Below, piece by piece: positions 1-10,211 of a stretch of DNA of 64,000 nt. Position numbers and translations under genes: made by a program. Origin of the DNA: Adiantum capillus-veneris (taxonomy: Eukaryota; Streptophyta; Polypodiopsida; Polypodiales; Pteridaceae); the NCBI GenBank assembly GCA_014529385.2, contig CM043950.1, positions 83,152,843 through 83,216,842 of the forward strand. The letters are read 5' to 3'. Numbering within the stretch: the first letter of the stretch is position 1; every line of letters begins with the position of its first letter. Below the pieces are notes generated by a model that was given only the letters and a program-made list of their open reading frames with translations, had not been told where the DNA came from and made no database searches.

Positions 1-30
1 GATACAAGCAACCTAGTAGAGAGCGCATTG

Positions 31-660
31 TCAAAAATGTTGAGTGTTACCATTTCCAGAAGAAGGTCCATTATAAAAAGGATTGTTACAATTTTCTAAG
101 AGAGAAGAAAAACGTGCAAAAGGACAAGTATGAAAAAGGCAAGAGTAATGTAAAGATCAAGGAGATCAACTTGGTTGAGTCTCCCAAGGCAATAGTGATC
201 CCTGTCGAGGTGGCAATAGCACCCTCAAATGTTCTCCTTTTCACTATGAATCTCACTCCAAATTCTTTGATTGCAAATGTTTAGGGTTATGTGTAGGATT
301 GGATCCTAGATTCTAGCATAAGGTTTTATCTCACACAACATATAGAGTGGTTTTCCTCTTTTGTGCTCATGCAGGGTATAGTCAAGCTTGGGGATTCCCA
401 GGGGCGGTCATTTTTTAGAATGTGTATGATATCACGTGACTTAACCGGAGAGGATTATTAAAAGACCAAAATGTATAAAAATGTATACATACAGAGGGGG
501 GTGGGGGTTTTTTAAATAGGGTAAGTATAGTATGTATATTGGGGTATTATTAATTACCTCTTTAACGCACGTGATATAGGGGTCTTTTGATAAGTGACTG
601 CCCCGGGGAGGGATTCCTATGAGCTTGAGGTCATTGGCATTCGTGATGTGAAAATTTAGA
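31..660 (+). pseudogene. copia gag zinc knuckle and aspartic protease, broken
   Basis: Around 40-100 the frame reads a CX2CX4HX4C-type nucleic-acid-binding knuckle in which the second cysteine is replaced by phenylalanine (CYHFQKKVHYKKDC). At about 298-345 the protease start WILDSS follows; the family normally has WILDSG, so the Gly of the D-S-G active site is also changed. The protease frame then reaches LGDS at 386-398, where an inverted-repeat element is inserted, and resumes at YELEVIG after it. The protease would cleave the Gag-Pol polyprotein inside the particle; this copy cannot. Confidence 0.75.
399..609. mobile_element. MITE-like inverted-repeat element, copy 1 (211 bp), in copia protease
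   Basis: The copia protease frame is interrupted and resumes after this block. An 8-bp duplication GGGATTCC flanks it (391-398 and 610-617). The ends are inverted: CAGGGGCGGTCA on the left and TGACTGCCCCGGGGA on the right, with a subterminal ATATCACGTGACT near the left and CACGTGATAT near the right. It has no coding capacity. The target duplication fits hAT (8 bp) or Mutator-like (9 bp) elements. A related copy lies at 50654-50894. Confidence 0.8.
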
Positions 661-1790
661 TGTTTATCGGTACTACATTTGTGTTGCAGGATGTCATACG
701 TATGCCTAATCTAACAAAGATCTTACTTTCTTTAGAACAATTAGATCAACTGTGTTACACTATAGTTTTTGTTAATGGTTCTTGGTGGATGATCTGCAAG
801 AACGACCTTGTCATTGTGAAAGGTTGCAAAATGAATCCATGTGGTCAATGTTTGTTTCGAGTGTCAATGGGCACTCTATGTTGCCAAGCTACCGTCTACA
901 ACTAAGTTGTGGAATAGCCAACTAGGGCATATTAGCCAGAAAGGAATGAAAACACTTTAGCATTTTGGCTACTTACCAATGTTAGATGACACGGATTTTC
1001 CATTTTATGAGCATTGTCTTTACAAGAAACGGACTAGGTTGACATCTTTGCCATTGATAAAGAAAATCGGTGAACCTCTAGACTTAGTGCACAATGATTT
1101 GTGTGGTCCAATGCCACATAAGACTCTAGGGGGGGTAAACTACTTTCAGATGTTCATAGATGCTTCTACCAGGAAGGTGTGGGTATATCTCCTTAAGCAT
1201 AAGGAAGAAGTTTTTTCTATGTCCCTAAAATTCCTTGCCATGGTTGAGAAATAGTTAAGGAAAAAGCTCAAGGCTTTTTGCACGGACCATGGTGGAGAAT
1301 ATGTCTCCATATAGTTTAAGGCATTTTTCAGTCAAAGAGGCATTCATAGGTAGTTTACTGCTACACACCGACACCGAATGGGATAGCTGAGAGAATGAAT
1401 CACACGGTTCAAGAGCGAGTTATATATTTGATTTATATGGCTAAGTTTACTCCAGAGTTTTGGGGGAATGTTGTTTTGACAACCCTACACATTATCAATA
1501 AGTGACCTAGCTCTCCTTTGAATTTCAAGATTTTAGAGGAGTTATGGACTGGGAAAATTCCAAGCTGTAAGAACTTACATGTTTTTAGATGGAAGGCATA
1601 TGCACATATTCCCAAGGACATTTGTCGCAAGCTAGCTCCCAAAGAACACAAATGCATTTTTTATGACTATGGTGCAGATGGGAGATGGGATATCGTCTCT
1701 GACACCCAAGATCTCAAAAAGTCATTCGCAACTCAATGTGATCTTCAATGAATCAAAGATGCACAAACATCCCATTAAAGAAATTGAGTA
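618..1790 (+). pseudogene. copia GAG-pre-integrase and integrase, broken
   Basis: The frame at 660-905 matches the region between protease and integrase. Then follow a GAG-pre-integrase segment (LWNSQLGHISQKGMKTL, and an EHC remnant of the CxxC) and an integrase core. The catalytic triad can be located: D in HNDLCGP (about 1090-1110), D in CTDHGGEY (about 1279-1302), and E in NGIAERMNHTVQERV after a frameshift near 1372. The copia C-terminal part (ELWTGKIPS... HIPKDICRKL) runs to about 1790. There are stops at 903, 1252 and 1503 and further frame changes. Integrase would insert the cDNA into the host genome; this copy is dead. Confidence 0.85.
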
Positions 1791-1860
1791 CACACGCGTT
1801 TGATTTCAGGATGTAGCCTCTGAACCAACTCAGTCTAGTAGGGATGCATCCAGTTCTCAA

Positions 1861-2313
1861 GTGCAAGATTCTACTATTGCTCTAGAGAGAACAAAGTCTA
1901 GTAACAAGGCAATGAGGCTCTCTATGAAAGTATCACATGCGCCTGGGCGGTTTGAGCTAGGAATATCTCTAGCCAACCTATACAATGCCCTCAACCCTAA
2001 ACCAAGATACACATGTTGTATCTCTCACCACTACCCTTTGGAGATTACTCTTGATGAAAAAGCTAGGAAATTGAGGTATCATTTGTCCCATAGTAACTGT
2101 TCATTATCTATTAGGCCCAAAGTCCAAGAACATACCAAAAATATTTGGTCCACTCCCTTTGACAAGTCTAGAACGCCATCTAAATCTTTGATGGAGGCAA
2201 TGAGAAACAATCAAAGGATTTTGGTTCAGACTCAAACACTTAGTCACCCTTTCCAGAACAAGAAAGAAAGACTAAATTTAATGAGGACATATGCTTTCTT
2301 TAAGCTTACCTAA
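1861..2313 (+). CDS. 150-codon open frame at the copia 3' end, unrecognised
   Basis: An open frame follows the copia integrase C-terminal region, where the variable linker before the reverse transcriptase would be expected. I do not recognise a domain. It is basic and rich in Ser, Asn and Lys. No reverse transcriptase motif follows, so it may be linker plus chance open frame. Low confidence as a gene. Confidence 0.2.
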   Translation: MQDSTIALERTKSSNKAMRLSMKVSHAPGRFELGISLANLYNALNPKPRYTCCISHHYPLEITLDEKARKLRYHLSHSNCSLSIRPKVQEHTKNIWSTPFDKSRTPSKSLMEAMRNNQRILVQTQTLSHPFQNKKERLNLMRTYAFFKLT

Positions 2314-2329
2314 TCCCTCTGTAGAAATT

Positions 2330-3480
2330 GAGAACAAAATTTTCACACTTAGGCTAGGCATTCGATGAGAGCTGAAGAAGATCTAGCGCTCCATCACACA
2401 TGCCTTTTGTTTAGAGGCTAGTGGGTAGGCAAAGTTGACAAGCCCACCAAAGAGATGTTCATGATTCATAGGAAATCATCCCCCCACTCTTCATTGATTA
2501 GGGAATAGCCTCTTTTGAGGAAAAGAACCTCTAGATAGTCCATGAAGACTTCCAAAAAAAATTCACTCCTTTCTAGTAAACAAGTAAGTATAGAGGTTGC
2601 AAAATGTAGAGCCATCATTTGGCAATACAAAAAATACATCATCCCTTGGGAGGACATACACCTTATTGACTCCCTTCTTTCTTAGGCGGACTCTGCAATA
2701 GCCATTGAGAGCCTCAATAGTAACAACAATCTTGGGCTACATGGGCTACCCTCAAAGATATTTTAGGTTTTTAAGGATCTTAGCATTCCTTTTCTTGGTA
2801 GAGTTTGGGACGAATCCCTCCAATTCAAAGCTCTTCCCAATCTCATCAACATAGGGGTAATCAAGTTCCTCCATAAAAGAGGGCCCAAGGACGACATTCC
2901 CAATTGAAGTCCACTGACAATGCTCATGACAACATACAACTTTTTCCCAAAATTAGTGGCCAATATAATTTCTATTCATTTGGCTAAGTGGGTCAATGAA
3001 GGACAAAAAGGATTCATTAAAGGCACGAGATTTCTTGAAGCATTTATATCCTTGTGGGAAGAAATTGAACAAGGAAAAAACTCTAACCAAGTGGACTATG
3101 ACAAGTTAGAATGGTTATTCATTCTTGACAACATACACCATGGGATTTGGAGAAACCCTTGTACGATTATGTACCTATATTATTTGTGAATGCCCACACA
3201 ATAGTAGTAATGTACGGTATTTTATCCCAAGTGTTTGAGCTAAACTGATCAATTAGATAAGGTTGCCCCTTGGCCTTTCTTTTGTTTCCAATAGCAAGAG
3301 ATGGTCTCAATTATCCGGTCAAAGCTAGAACAGAATAAATCTACCCAATTCCTAAGAGCAACATTGCCTCTCTCAGTTTGCAAATGACATAAATGCCATC
3401 ACGAACAATGATGACCAAACATTAAGCCACTTTTGGATATCCCTAGCAATAACCTCTACAATCTCATGTTCCAGGATAAA
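2330..3480 (+). pseudogene. L1-type LINE ORF2 reverse transcriptase remnant
   Basis: Read across frames, this gives successive L1 RT landmarks: a pre-RT block (DKPTKEMFMIHRKSSPHSS, about 2430-2490), the GLHGLPSKIF block (about 2740-2765), GVIKFLHKRGPKDDIPN (about 2850-2905), KLVANIISIHLAKWV...GQKGFIKG (about 2945-3030), SIRQGCPLA (about 3255-3280) and a decayed FADD catalytic block reading LQFANDINAI (about 3375-3405), where the first catalytic Asp has become Asn. It would copy LINE RNA at the nicked target. Many stops and frameshifts mark it as dead. No poly-A tail or target duplication was found. Confidence 0.8.
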
Positions 3481-4028
3481 CCTTGGTGCTTGATACATGC
3501 GTGCGGAGGTACTACCTCCTTTCGCTACGGTCAGTAATTAGTTTCCTATGTGCGGGTCAGCCATAACGTAGAGCAAGTTTTCTGAAGAGGTGTCGGTCTT
3601 ACTACCTTCTTCTATGATCGACACAAGGGGATCTAACCATGCTTGATTCACACTCTCCTCTACGGACACTAGGCTAACTTGGTCACCTCCGACCCTGAGA
3701 TCTCTCGTCAAAAGTCTACTTGACCACAAATACATGAATTGAAAAGAAAAATTTCATCGTAAACCCAACCTCTTACCTTGCGAGCATTTTTAAGCAACAT
3801 TTTTAAGCGAACGCTTTTTTCAAATCAGGCGAGCGGAATCCAAAAAGATTTCCTTTATTATTTTTTAATGTGGTGGATTCTCAATTAGAATTGTGGTGGT
3901 TACTTTTGCTCCTCCTTCCTTCAACTCTCCTTCTTCTTCCTTACTGCGTTTTCCTCCCTCACCCCTATGTGTATCATCCCCTACCAAAATACAGCATTCT
4001 CTTAAAGACAACGAACATGAGTCTGTGT
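3481..4028. other. Unassigned interval
   Basis: Between the LINE remnant and the minus-strand transposase-like gene. It holds a short minus-strand open frame (3538-3735, 65 codons) that I do not recognise and a GAGCG-rich patch near 3780-3840. Nothing else is supported. Confidence 0.3.
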
Positions 4029-4640
4029 TCATCTTGGATATCCTGCTGAGAAAATTATATCTACTTCAACTTTGTAGCCACCTTCCAACAGTCTTTGTGC
4101 CTCACACTGTGACAAGTTTGTACCCAAGTCCACTGGCCATATTGTTGGTGGTGTTCCTGGCTTAGTTTCAATGTTGTTTTCCACCACGAAACAATGCAAA
4201 ACATGATCTGGACAAAACCAAAACCATTTCTTGAGTAGTCCTTTTAGGTGTTTTTTGTAGCCCTCAAATGACGCAGCAACAACTCCACTGCTTGGACCTG
4301 AAATGTATTCTCCACATCTCTTCCCTCCACTGGGTGTCTTGCTACATGTAACCTTACTACCTACTTTCGTCTTGCAAATTTCCCACATTGCCTCGTTCAC
4401 CTTTCGTTCCATGATATGGAAACCCCCCTCTTCATTTCTTCACGACGTTGTGCATGTAGGTGGCTCTTGCACAAAGTCAATTTTTCTAGGCCTTCCACTC
4501 TTCTTTCGGTCTCTTGTGACTGTATTGTACTCGGGCCGATGGGTTGACTCATCCTCCACATTGATCACCTTTGTAGGATTCCGTCTCTTTCGTGATGTTT
4601 CCTTGTCGCCGGACAGCAGAGTTGGCACCCTATAGCAAGG
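4029..4640 (-). pseudogene. Transposase-like gene, C-terminal part with AT-hook-like motif
   Basis: On the minus strand a frame at 4440-4640 contains a basic GRPRK core (KKSGRPRKID) typical of AT-hook DNA-minor-groove binding. A second frame at 4029-4412 contains cysteine-bearing blocks (GGKRCGEY; WFWFCPDHVLHC). Together they look like the C-terminal tail of the protein that begins near 7051. Frames change at about 4600 and 4420. The AT-hook is a direct motif reading; membership of one gene is inferred from order and orientation. Confidence 0.5.
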
Positions 4641-5800
4641 TGTTCCTCACTGGCCTCATACACAACATGAATTACTTGTTGTGGTCGTGCAGAAATTCTA
4701 TCTTTCAGCTTCTCCAATGATGGTCCCTTCCCATTGTGTTTTCCTTGCACATATGAGATTGCCTTTGTGCTTTGTAGAATGGCGTTAGCCATGTCCGATG
4801 CACAAGCATCATAGAGAGAGATGCTTCATTTGAACCCCTCACTGGCAAACCAACTTCCATGCTTGCTCTCAGCAAGATTTGTCTGCGGTCTGTTTGGCCT
4901 TCTACGCTCTTTTCCACTGTGATCATTGCACTGCCCCAATGTGCGATGCGCACATCCCATAAAATGAGCCATGCATCCAAGCAGAGTATATTTCTATCCC
5001 CATAATTCCCATTGCGCCACCATAGTCGAATTAGTCATGCCTCAGTAGTTGCGGCCTCTCTTGAAGGTGCCACCCTCCACTTCTCACACATCACTTTATG
5101 TTCCTCCTGCAATGATGCCACAATGTACTTCACGGTGTGCCCAATCATGCTTTTATTCCAATGGAAGAGACATGAGTGCTCTCGTCCAGCCATTGCATTT
5201 ATCTTTCCCCCATTGTACACTTGTCTCACTGCATTCCAATTTTCTTGCACTTCATCTGCCATGAACCCATAGAAATCGGCCTTCTCACATCCATGATTTT
5301 CCATTACATCATTGATGCATTCCCAGAAGAGACATTGGAAAGTCATACCCTCTTCCTTCATTTCACAAGTGGCTATGGTTAACAGCTCATGCATGTTGTG
5401 AGATTACAACCATTAGAAATATTACTGAGGTATCAACGCTTGAATCACATTTATTAATTGAAGGACAATGCAGGCTTCTTACCTAGGGTCATAAACATGA
5501 CACACCATTGTAACCTAGTCTACAATGCTTCGTGTGTGATCAAATTGCACCCACGCATGTCGAAGGTCTCAAGACCCCGTGCGTATCATCTGATTGACTA
5601 CATTGACACCTAATGTTGGCCAAATAGTGGACATCTTGAATATGAAACATTTCTGATCCTTGTTTCCTTGCCCTGGGAACCTACTTCAATGAAATAAGTC
5701 ATACGTGCAATCATGCTTGAGCTTCAGTAATGAATCCAGGCCAAATGTATCCTTCAAAGGTCCGTTCCTTGTAACTGCTACAAATTTCGTTAACCTACAC
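4640..5800 (-). pseudogene. Transposase-like gene, core region, frameshifted
   Basis: Minus-strand frames give an ordered core: a block at about 5800-5500 (KHDCTYDLF...FPGQGNKDQKCFIFKMS...MIRTGS), then 5394-5035 (HELLTIATCEMK...ADFYGFMADEVQENWNAVR...GREHSCLFHWNKS), then 4980-4700 (DVRIAHWGSAM...MVHRTWLTPFYKAQRQ). I recognise this order (short acidic FMADE motif, HW-containing CLFHW motif, RIxHWG motif) from plant DNA-transposon proteins, probably Mutator-related. I cannot assign the superfamily or the DDE residues with certainty. Several stops and frame changes show decay; some may be introns. Confidence 0.5.
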
Positions 5801-5869
5801 TTGTCACATGTCAGTAATAGCACCCATGCATGACAACCTCTTTAATTGTCAGTGCAAATTAAACTACCA

Positions 5870-7051
5870 TTACCAGTTGTCTTGCATGAGAGGGCCCATT
5901 GCTTTAGCGATCGCATAGAGCTCTTGCTCCCCCATAGTGTGTGGTGCTCCAATGGCTTTAATGAGTGACATTGTCACAATCTCCTTTGCAACATACATTT
6001 GGACCTTCCTTGCACCCGCCTCTCTATCTACCCCCAATACATTCCACCATTTCTTTACTTTTATCTGCAAGCTCCTTTGAGCTTCCTTCCCTTACATTGT
6101 GCTGATGCGTACCACAATGTATCCTTAGCCGACTCATTGTCTCATATGATGGCATGATGTAGTACACAAAGGACTCACATGTCCCTACACATACTGCAAT
6201 CCTACTACAATAGTGACAGGACAGCTTCCCACTAGCTGTCTCACAAAGCTCCCCAGGTACGAGCAGTTTTAGTAAACTACCATGAAAGTGTGTGGTATTA
6301 ACCACCCCATAGTTTGAAAGCCTTGAGCACTCTTCATTGAGGCACTTTACAGAACCCAACACTGGCTCCTACGACACACTCCTGCAAATGCTATGTTTGA
6401 TGTTTGGGGCTTGGTCCAAAGGTGAGGGTCAGATTTTTGTTGCATTGCGTCCATTCCGTAGACATTGCCTAACATTGGAGGAAACTCAAACGCAATGTTT
6501 TCATTGTAGGCCTTTGGGATCTCCCTTACCTTCTCAATAATAGAAATGTTGCCTAAAAATTTGCTAATAGAGTTGCGCTTGAGTGCACTTTGTAGGCTGC
6601 TTACCACACTACTCTACATCGCAATGCTACTTCTGCCAATCACATTTGGGACCTCACTTAGCTTGCCTTCCATGGGAGTTTTGACATGAACGAGTGGTGT
6701 TGAACGCGGCGGGGTGGTGAGATCTATCATCGGGGTCATTGGCGGTTGAAAGCTCTTGGAACTGTCATCATGAACTTCAAAAGGCGGCTCGCTAGAGGTT
6801 GTTACGACTACATACTTACTTTTGATAAACACTCCTCGAGAATGTAGACCGTCTCTTGCAGATGGTTGGCAGTAGGTTGTAATGGCACGAGCATCTCCTT
6901 GCTTCCAAATCCTACAATTGCATGAAGACTCTATAATCGTTGGGGTGTCATGTTTAATTGCAAAAAAGAAATGGGCAATATAATTTTTCCATTGGTGAAC
7001 GAGAGAGAGAGAGAGAGAGCGGTGCAGGGTTTGGATAAGGATAAAATGCAA
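5870..7051 (-). pseudogene. Transposase-like gene, N-terminal part with zinc-binding region
   Basis: The minus strand reads from 7051: a Ser/Pro-rich start, a stop at 6614, then 6607-6347, then a 112-codon frame (6362-6024) with many Cys and His residues: CLNEEC, CHYCSRIAVCVGTC and HCGTHQH. These suggest a zinc-binding DNA-recognition module, as in transposase N-termini. The frame then shifts to 6070-5870 (KVKKWWNVLGVDREAGARKV...). No TIRs or target duplications were found, so the element limits are unknown. The start at 7051 lies in a (GA)n tract and is doubtful. Confidence 0.45.
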
Positions 7052-7362
7052 GACATAACTATGTGATAATGGTAGAGGGTACTTAGCCTACATAATGCTC
7101 CCTACCTACACTCTCCACAAAATAACAATAATAGGTTGGAAGTGACATTCATCCCCTAATATACTACTTTGTTAATTTATTAGATTTTTTAATAATTTTA
7201 TTTTTTAATTTATCATCTTTTATTTAATCGTTTAATTTCTCTTCTCTCCTTCCCCTCCTAGCAAGAGATTTTGGGTAAGAGATTTTGTCTGATCATCAAT
7301 ATTGTGTTAGCTTCATCAAGCCCTCGGAGAGAAGTGCATGCATCTTGCGGTGCCTCTTCAAA

Positions 7363-7495
7363 CCATAGAGGACAACTTTAGAGCACTTTGTGGTGGGGGT
7401 TTACCAAGTATGTCTTTCAAGGATTCAAACCATAGAAGACCACTTTAGATCACTTTGTGGTGGGGGTTTACCAAGTATGTCTTTCAAGGATGCAT
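7363..7495. repeat. Tandem duplication, about 67-bp unit, two copies
   Basis: Two adjacent units (about 7363-7429 and 7430-7495) each start CCATAGA and contain CACTTTGTGGTGGGGGTTTA and a TATGTCTTTCAAGGAT block. They differ at only a few positions, which implies recent slippage or unequal exchange. Confidence 0.85.
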
Positions 7496-7874
7496 ATTTA
7501 CTCCCGCATCCTCTTATTGTTGAAGCAACCATAGCCTTTGAAACTTGGATATGCATGGGCCTCATGACTTACCTCAACAAGAGCTAATGGGTTGCTTTAG
7601 ACATTGATTAAGGATTGCTTATCATCTATTACTATCATTGTGGAGTTTGGGTGTGTTAGATTTTTATTCATCTCTAGACGCTTCAGTCTACAAGCTCTTC
7701 ACCACGCACGTGCATTGGCTCTTGGTTGTGGGTTGGCCACCTATACACCTGTTGGACACGAATTTCAGGCACACTTAGGGTTTCTAAGCACATTGCCCAC
7801 TTTAGACCTACTTTGACTAGCCTGAAAAGAAAAATTGGCAATTCGCTTGAAGTGATCACATGCCATGGATGCAC

Positions 7875-7878
<4 letters not shown>

Positions 7879-7922
<44 letters not shown>
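7879..7922. repeat. (GA)n microsatellite
   Basis: Uninterrupted GA dinucleotide run of about 44 bp directly visible in the sequence. Confidence 0.95.
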
Positions 7923-7924
<2 letters not shown>

Positions 7925-8098
7925 CAATTCGAATAGTTGGCTCCCATGGGAAGCATCGCTATGTTGATCATCATTTCCCTTTAGAGGATGTTACAATATT
8001 GACACTTTGGTTGTGGTAAGGTTGTACCTTATCTCAGTTTTATTGGGACCCAGGTGATTGGCATTAGACCCACTCCGATCATGCATGCGCGCCGGTCT

Positions 8099-8110
8099 CA
8101 CTACAAGAGG
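8099..8110 (+). repeat. CACTA terminal inverted repeat, 3' end of element
   Basis: CACTACAAGAGG, a perfect 12-bp inverted match to 16090-16101. After the twelfth base the two termini diverge into subterminal repeats. Confidence 0.95.
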
Positions 8111-8122
8111 TTGTGTGCTCTT

Positions 8123-8252
8123 GTGACGCTGTTAGCGACGGAAATACACTGGGTTTTTATAACCCCGGCGTCGCTAAAACCGTCGCTACGAGAGCGTCGC
8201 TATATGCGTCGCTATATAGAGACGCTCATAGCGACGGTTATAGCGACGTCCG
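8123..8252. repeat. Subterminal GCGACG repeat array, 3' side
   Basis: Several direct and inverted AGCGACG / CGTCGCT units lie within 150 bp of the TIR (for example TAGCGACGG, GGCGTCGCT, GAGCGTCGC, TGCGTCGCT, ATAGCGACG). In En/Spm, subterminal repeats of this kind bind the TNPA-like protein. The role here is inferred from position and family. Confidence 0.85.
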
Positions 8253-8629
8253 AGAGAATTTTTTTTTGGTGACAGGGCATTGAATGCCCTGCCACCCATC
8301 AACCATATTATACTTGATTCACTTTTTAAAAAAAGTGCAAGGGTATATAATTGACCCAAAATAGTCACCCACAAGACGCATTGTTTGCAAAATTGACAAG
8401 CGTAAAATTGACAATTGTACACATCATAGGCAAAATGAATTGATTGGCAAATGTAATAATGACAATTGTACAACATCATAGGCATAAAGAATTGATTGGC
8501 AAAATGAACTGCGGTGACAAATGTAATAATATACATGGTTCAAAAAGACGTATAAAATCCGTCTCATGATACATAAGCTATGAGAAACCCTAAACTAATG
8601 CTATCTAGCTACGGCTAAACTGACGTCGT

Positions 8630-9941
8630 CTAGTCAGACGTCTCATCGCGTCCAAGCGGCGTATCTGTCGGATTCTACAAAAAAAGACAATAAGACAGCT
8701 TTCAGTAAGTATAAACATATAACGACATTTATAAAACAATACAAAAAAAAGAAAAGAGTAAACCCTAATACTAACCATGCCGCCTCGAGAACTGAGAATG
8801 TCCATCAGCGCGTTTAAGCCCTTCCTGCCTGTGTACTCGCGCTCGTACGGTGTGGGATCACGTCCTGTCATCGACCACTGTCAAAACATACAAAGATTTC
8901 ATTATGTTAGAATTAAAAAACTCATAAACCCTAAACTATCGAACATAAAGAGCAATGCGAAAACACTTACAAAATCGGCCTCAAATGATGCCCATCCACC
9001 GCTCCCCAAGTGGTGCGAGCTCCCTGCCTCTACTCGCGCTCTGGCTGCATCCTTTTGTTGCTTCCACTTGTCGGGATTCTCGCGCGCTGCTTTCTTCGCA
9101 TTCTTCCAATCTTCTTTGGCCAGCCAATCTGGCCTGTTCCACCCATGCTTGATTGGTTTTTGCACTTCGGAACGCTTGTGTTTGCAGTATTCGCGCATTC
9201 GAATCTTCATCAGGTCTTCATTGAAACGCTGATCCCGTGTTGGGACGGGAAACTCATCATGAAGTATGCTGATGACTCTGTTTTTTAAATCACTTGGTAC
9301 TTCACTCCATTTGTTTAGTATGTAGTGTTTAAACAGCTGAGAGCAAAGACCACGCATGCGCGAGATCACCTTCTTGCCGTCATCATCCATGATGATGCCG
9401 CCACTGAAGTCGACGGAGTAAGGCAAGCCCTCTGGCCGGTGACGCGTGAACGTGGGTGTCCCGGCAGGGGTCTCTAGCGGCGTGTCGATGGGGGTACGGA
9501 CGTCAGGTGTCTCCACCGGCGTTTGGGCCCCAAAGCGAGGAGTGTCGAGTGGGGTGGCTCCTGGCGGAGTAGGTAGAGGTGTGTAGCTGCTAGGAACAGT
9601 CAGCCGCGCAAAACCTGGCATAGATGGTGATGCTGTGGCTGGTGTGGGGGCGGGCAAAGAAGGGGAGGGTAAAGAGCCTCGTCGAACACGAGGCGGTGTG
9701 GAGGCATCGGCGGCGGAATCCCCACAACAACTGCCACCGCCACCACTAGAGCGCCGGTGTCTAGCCGAGTGTGAAGATCGTCTCGTCGACGCCGAAGCTT
9801 CGGAGCACGCCGAATGCTCCGAAAGAGAGGGAGATGCGGATGGAGTAGGAACGCGCGATGATGGGCCAGAGCGATGACGCTCCACGTACCACTGTCTCTG
9901 CTGCGGTGACAAAGAAGAAAGAAACTCCTCATCATCTATAC
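8630..9941 (-). CDS. CACTA second product, Transposase_24 / TNPA-like, three exons visible
   Basis: Minus-strand exons 9941-8971, 8877-8776 and 8674-8630 are bounded by consensus sites (acceptors TGCAG, GACAG and TGTAG; donors GTAAGT and GTTAGT). They join in frame and end at a TAG. From the N-terminus: Ser/Arg-rich segment, a threonine-proline linker with many TP dipeptides (TPPGATPLDTP style, about 9590-9440), then a DNA-binding-like domain (IMDDDGKKVISRMRGLC... IRMREYCKHKR... WASFEADF) and a short C-terminus. Exon 9941 opens in phase 2, so an upstream exon is missing from my model; En/Spm makes its TNPA by alternative splicing with 5' exons of the transposase gene, which may apply here. 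It would bind subterminal repeats. The same layout appears at 25500-26600. Confidence 0.75.
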
Positions 9942-10211
9942 CTGCATTAAACACATGAATATTTAAACTTAATATTGAATGAATAGAGTAGACAATGATG
10001 CAAAGACCATTAAATACAATGACGTAATGACGCATATAAATACAATGACGCAATGAATTGAGTGATAGAAGAGGCAAGTCGAAAACTCAGAATTTTCAAT
10101 CAAAAGATGTGAGCGCGAGTAGAAAAGAGCGTTATACACCATGGAAAGTACTTAGAGAGCCAGAGCTTTTACAACACGGAGCAAAATTGTTCAAATACAA
10201 TATTTGTGGCT

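Larger units (their letters stand above)
1..2318 (+). mobile_element. Ty1/copia retrotransposon remnant (gag end to integrase)
   Basis: A plus-strand copia body read across several frames gives, in order, a degenerate zinc knuckle, a protease start, the GAG-pre-integrase region and an integrase with its C-terminal part. This order is diagnostic of Ty1/copia. Frameshifts, in-frame stops and an inserted inverted-repeat element (399-609) show it is inactive. No reverse transcriptase and no LTRs are recognisable, so this is an internal fragment cut by the window edge on the left. The last part (1861-2318) is assigned to the element only by continuity. Confidence 0.85.
7052..8095. other. Unassigned flank of the CACTA insertion
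   Basis: Non-coding or unrecognised. AT-rich from 7080 to 7250. A short plus-strand frame (7390-7587) contains the tandem repeat listed separately. The sequence continues on the far side of the CACTA element at 16105, so 7930-8098 and 16105-16700 were once adjacent. I recognise no domain in the joined flank. Confidence 0.4.

Noticed and set aside
5012-5382. Plus-strand frames at 5012-5382
   Set aside because: They lie antisense to the best preserved part of the transposase-like gene and have no domain.
9635-9877. Plus-strand frames opposite the TNPA-like exon
   Set aside because: They are antisense shadows of the TP-rich linker, where GC-rich codons leave no stops.
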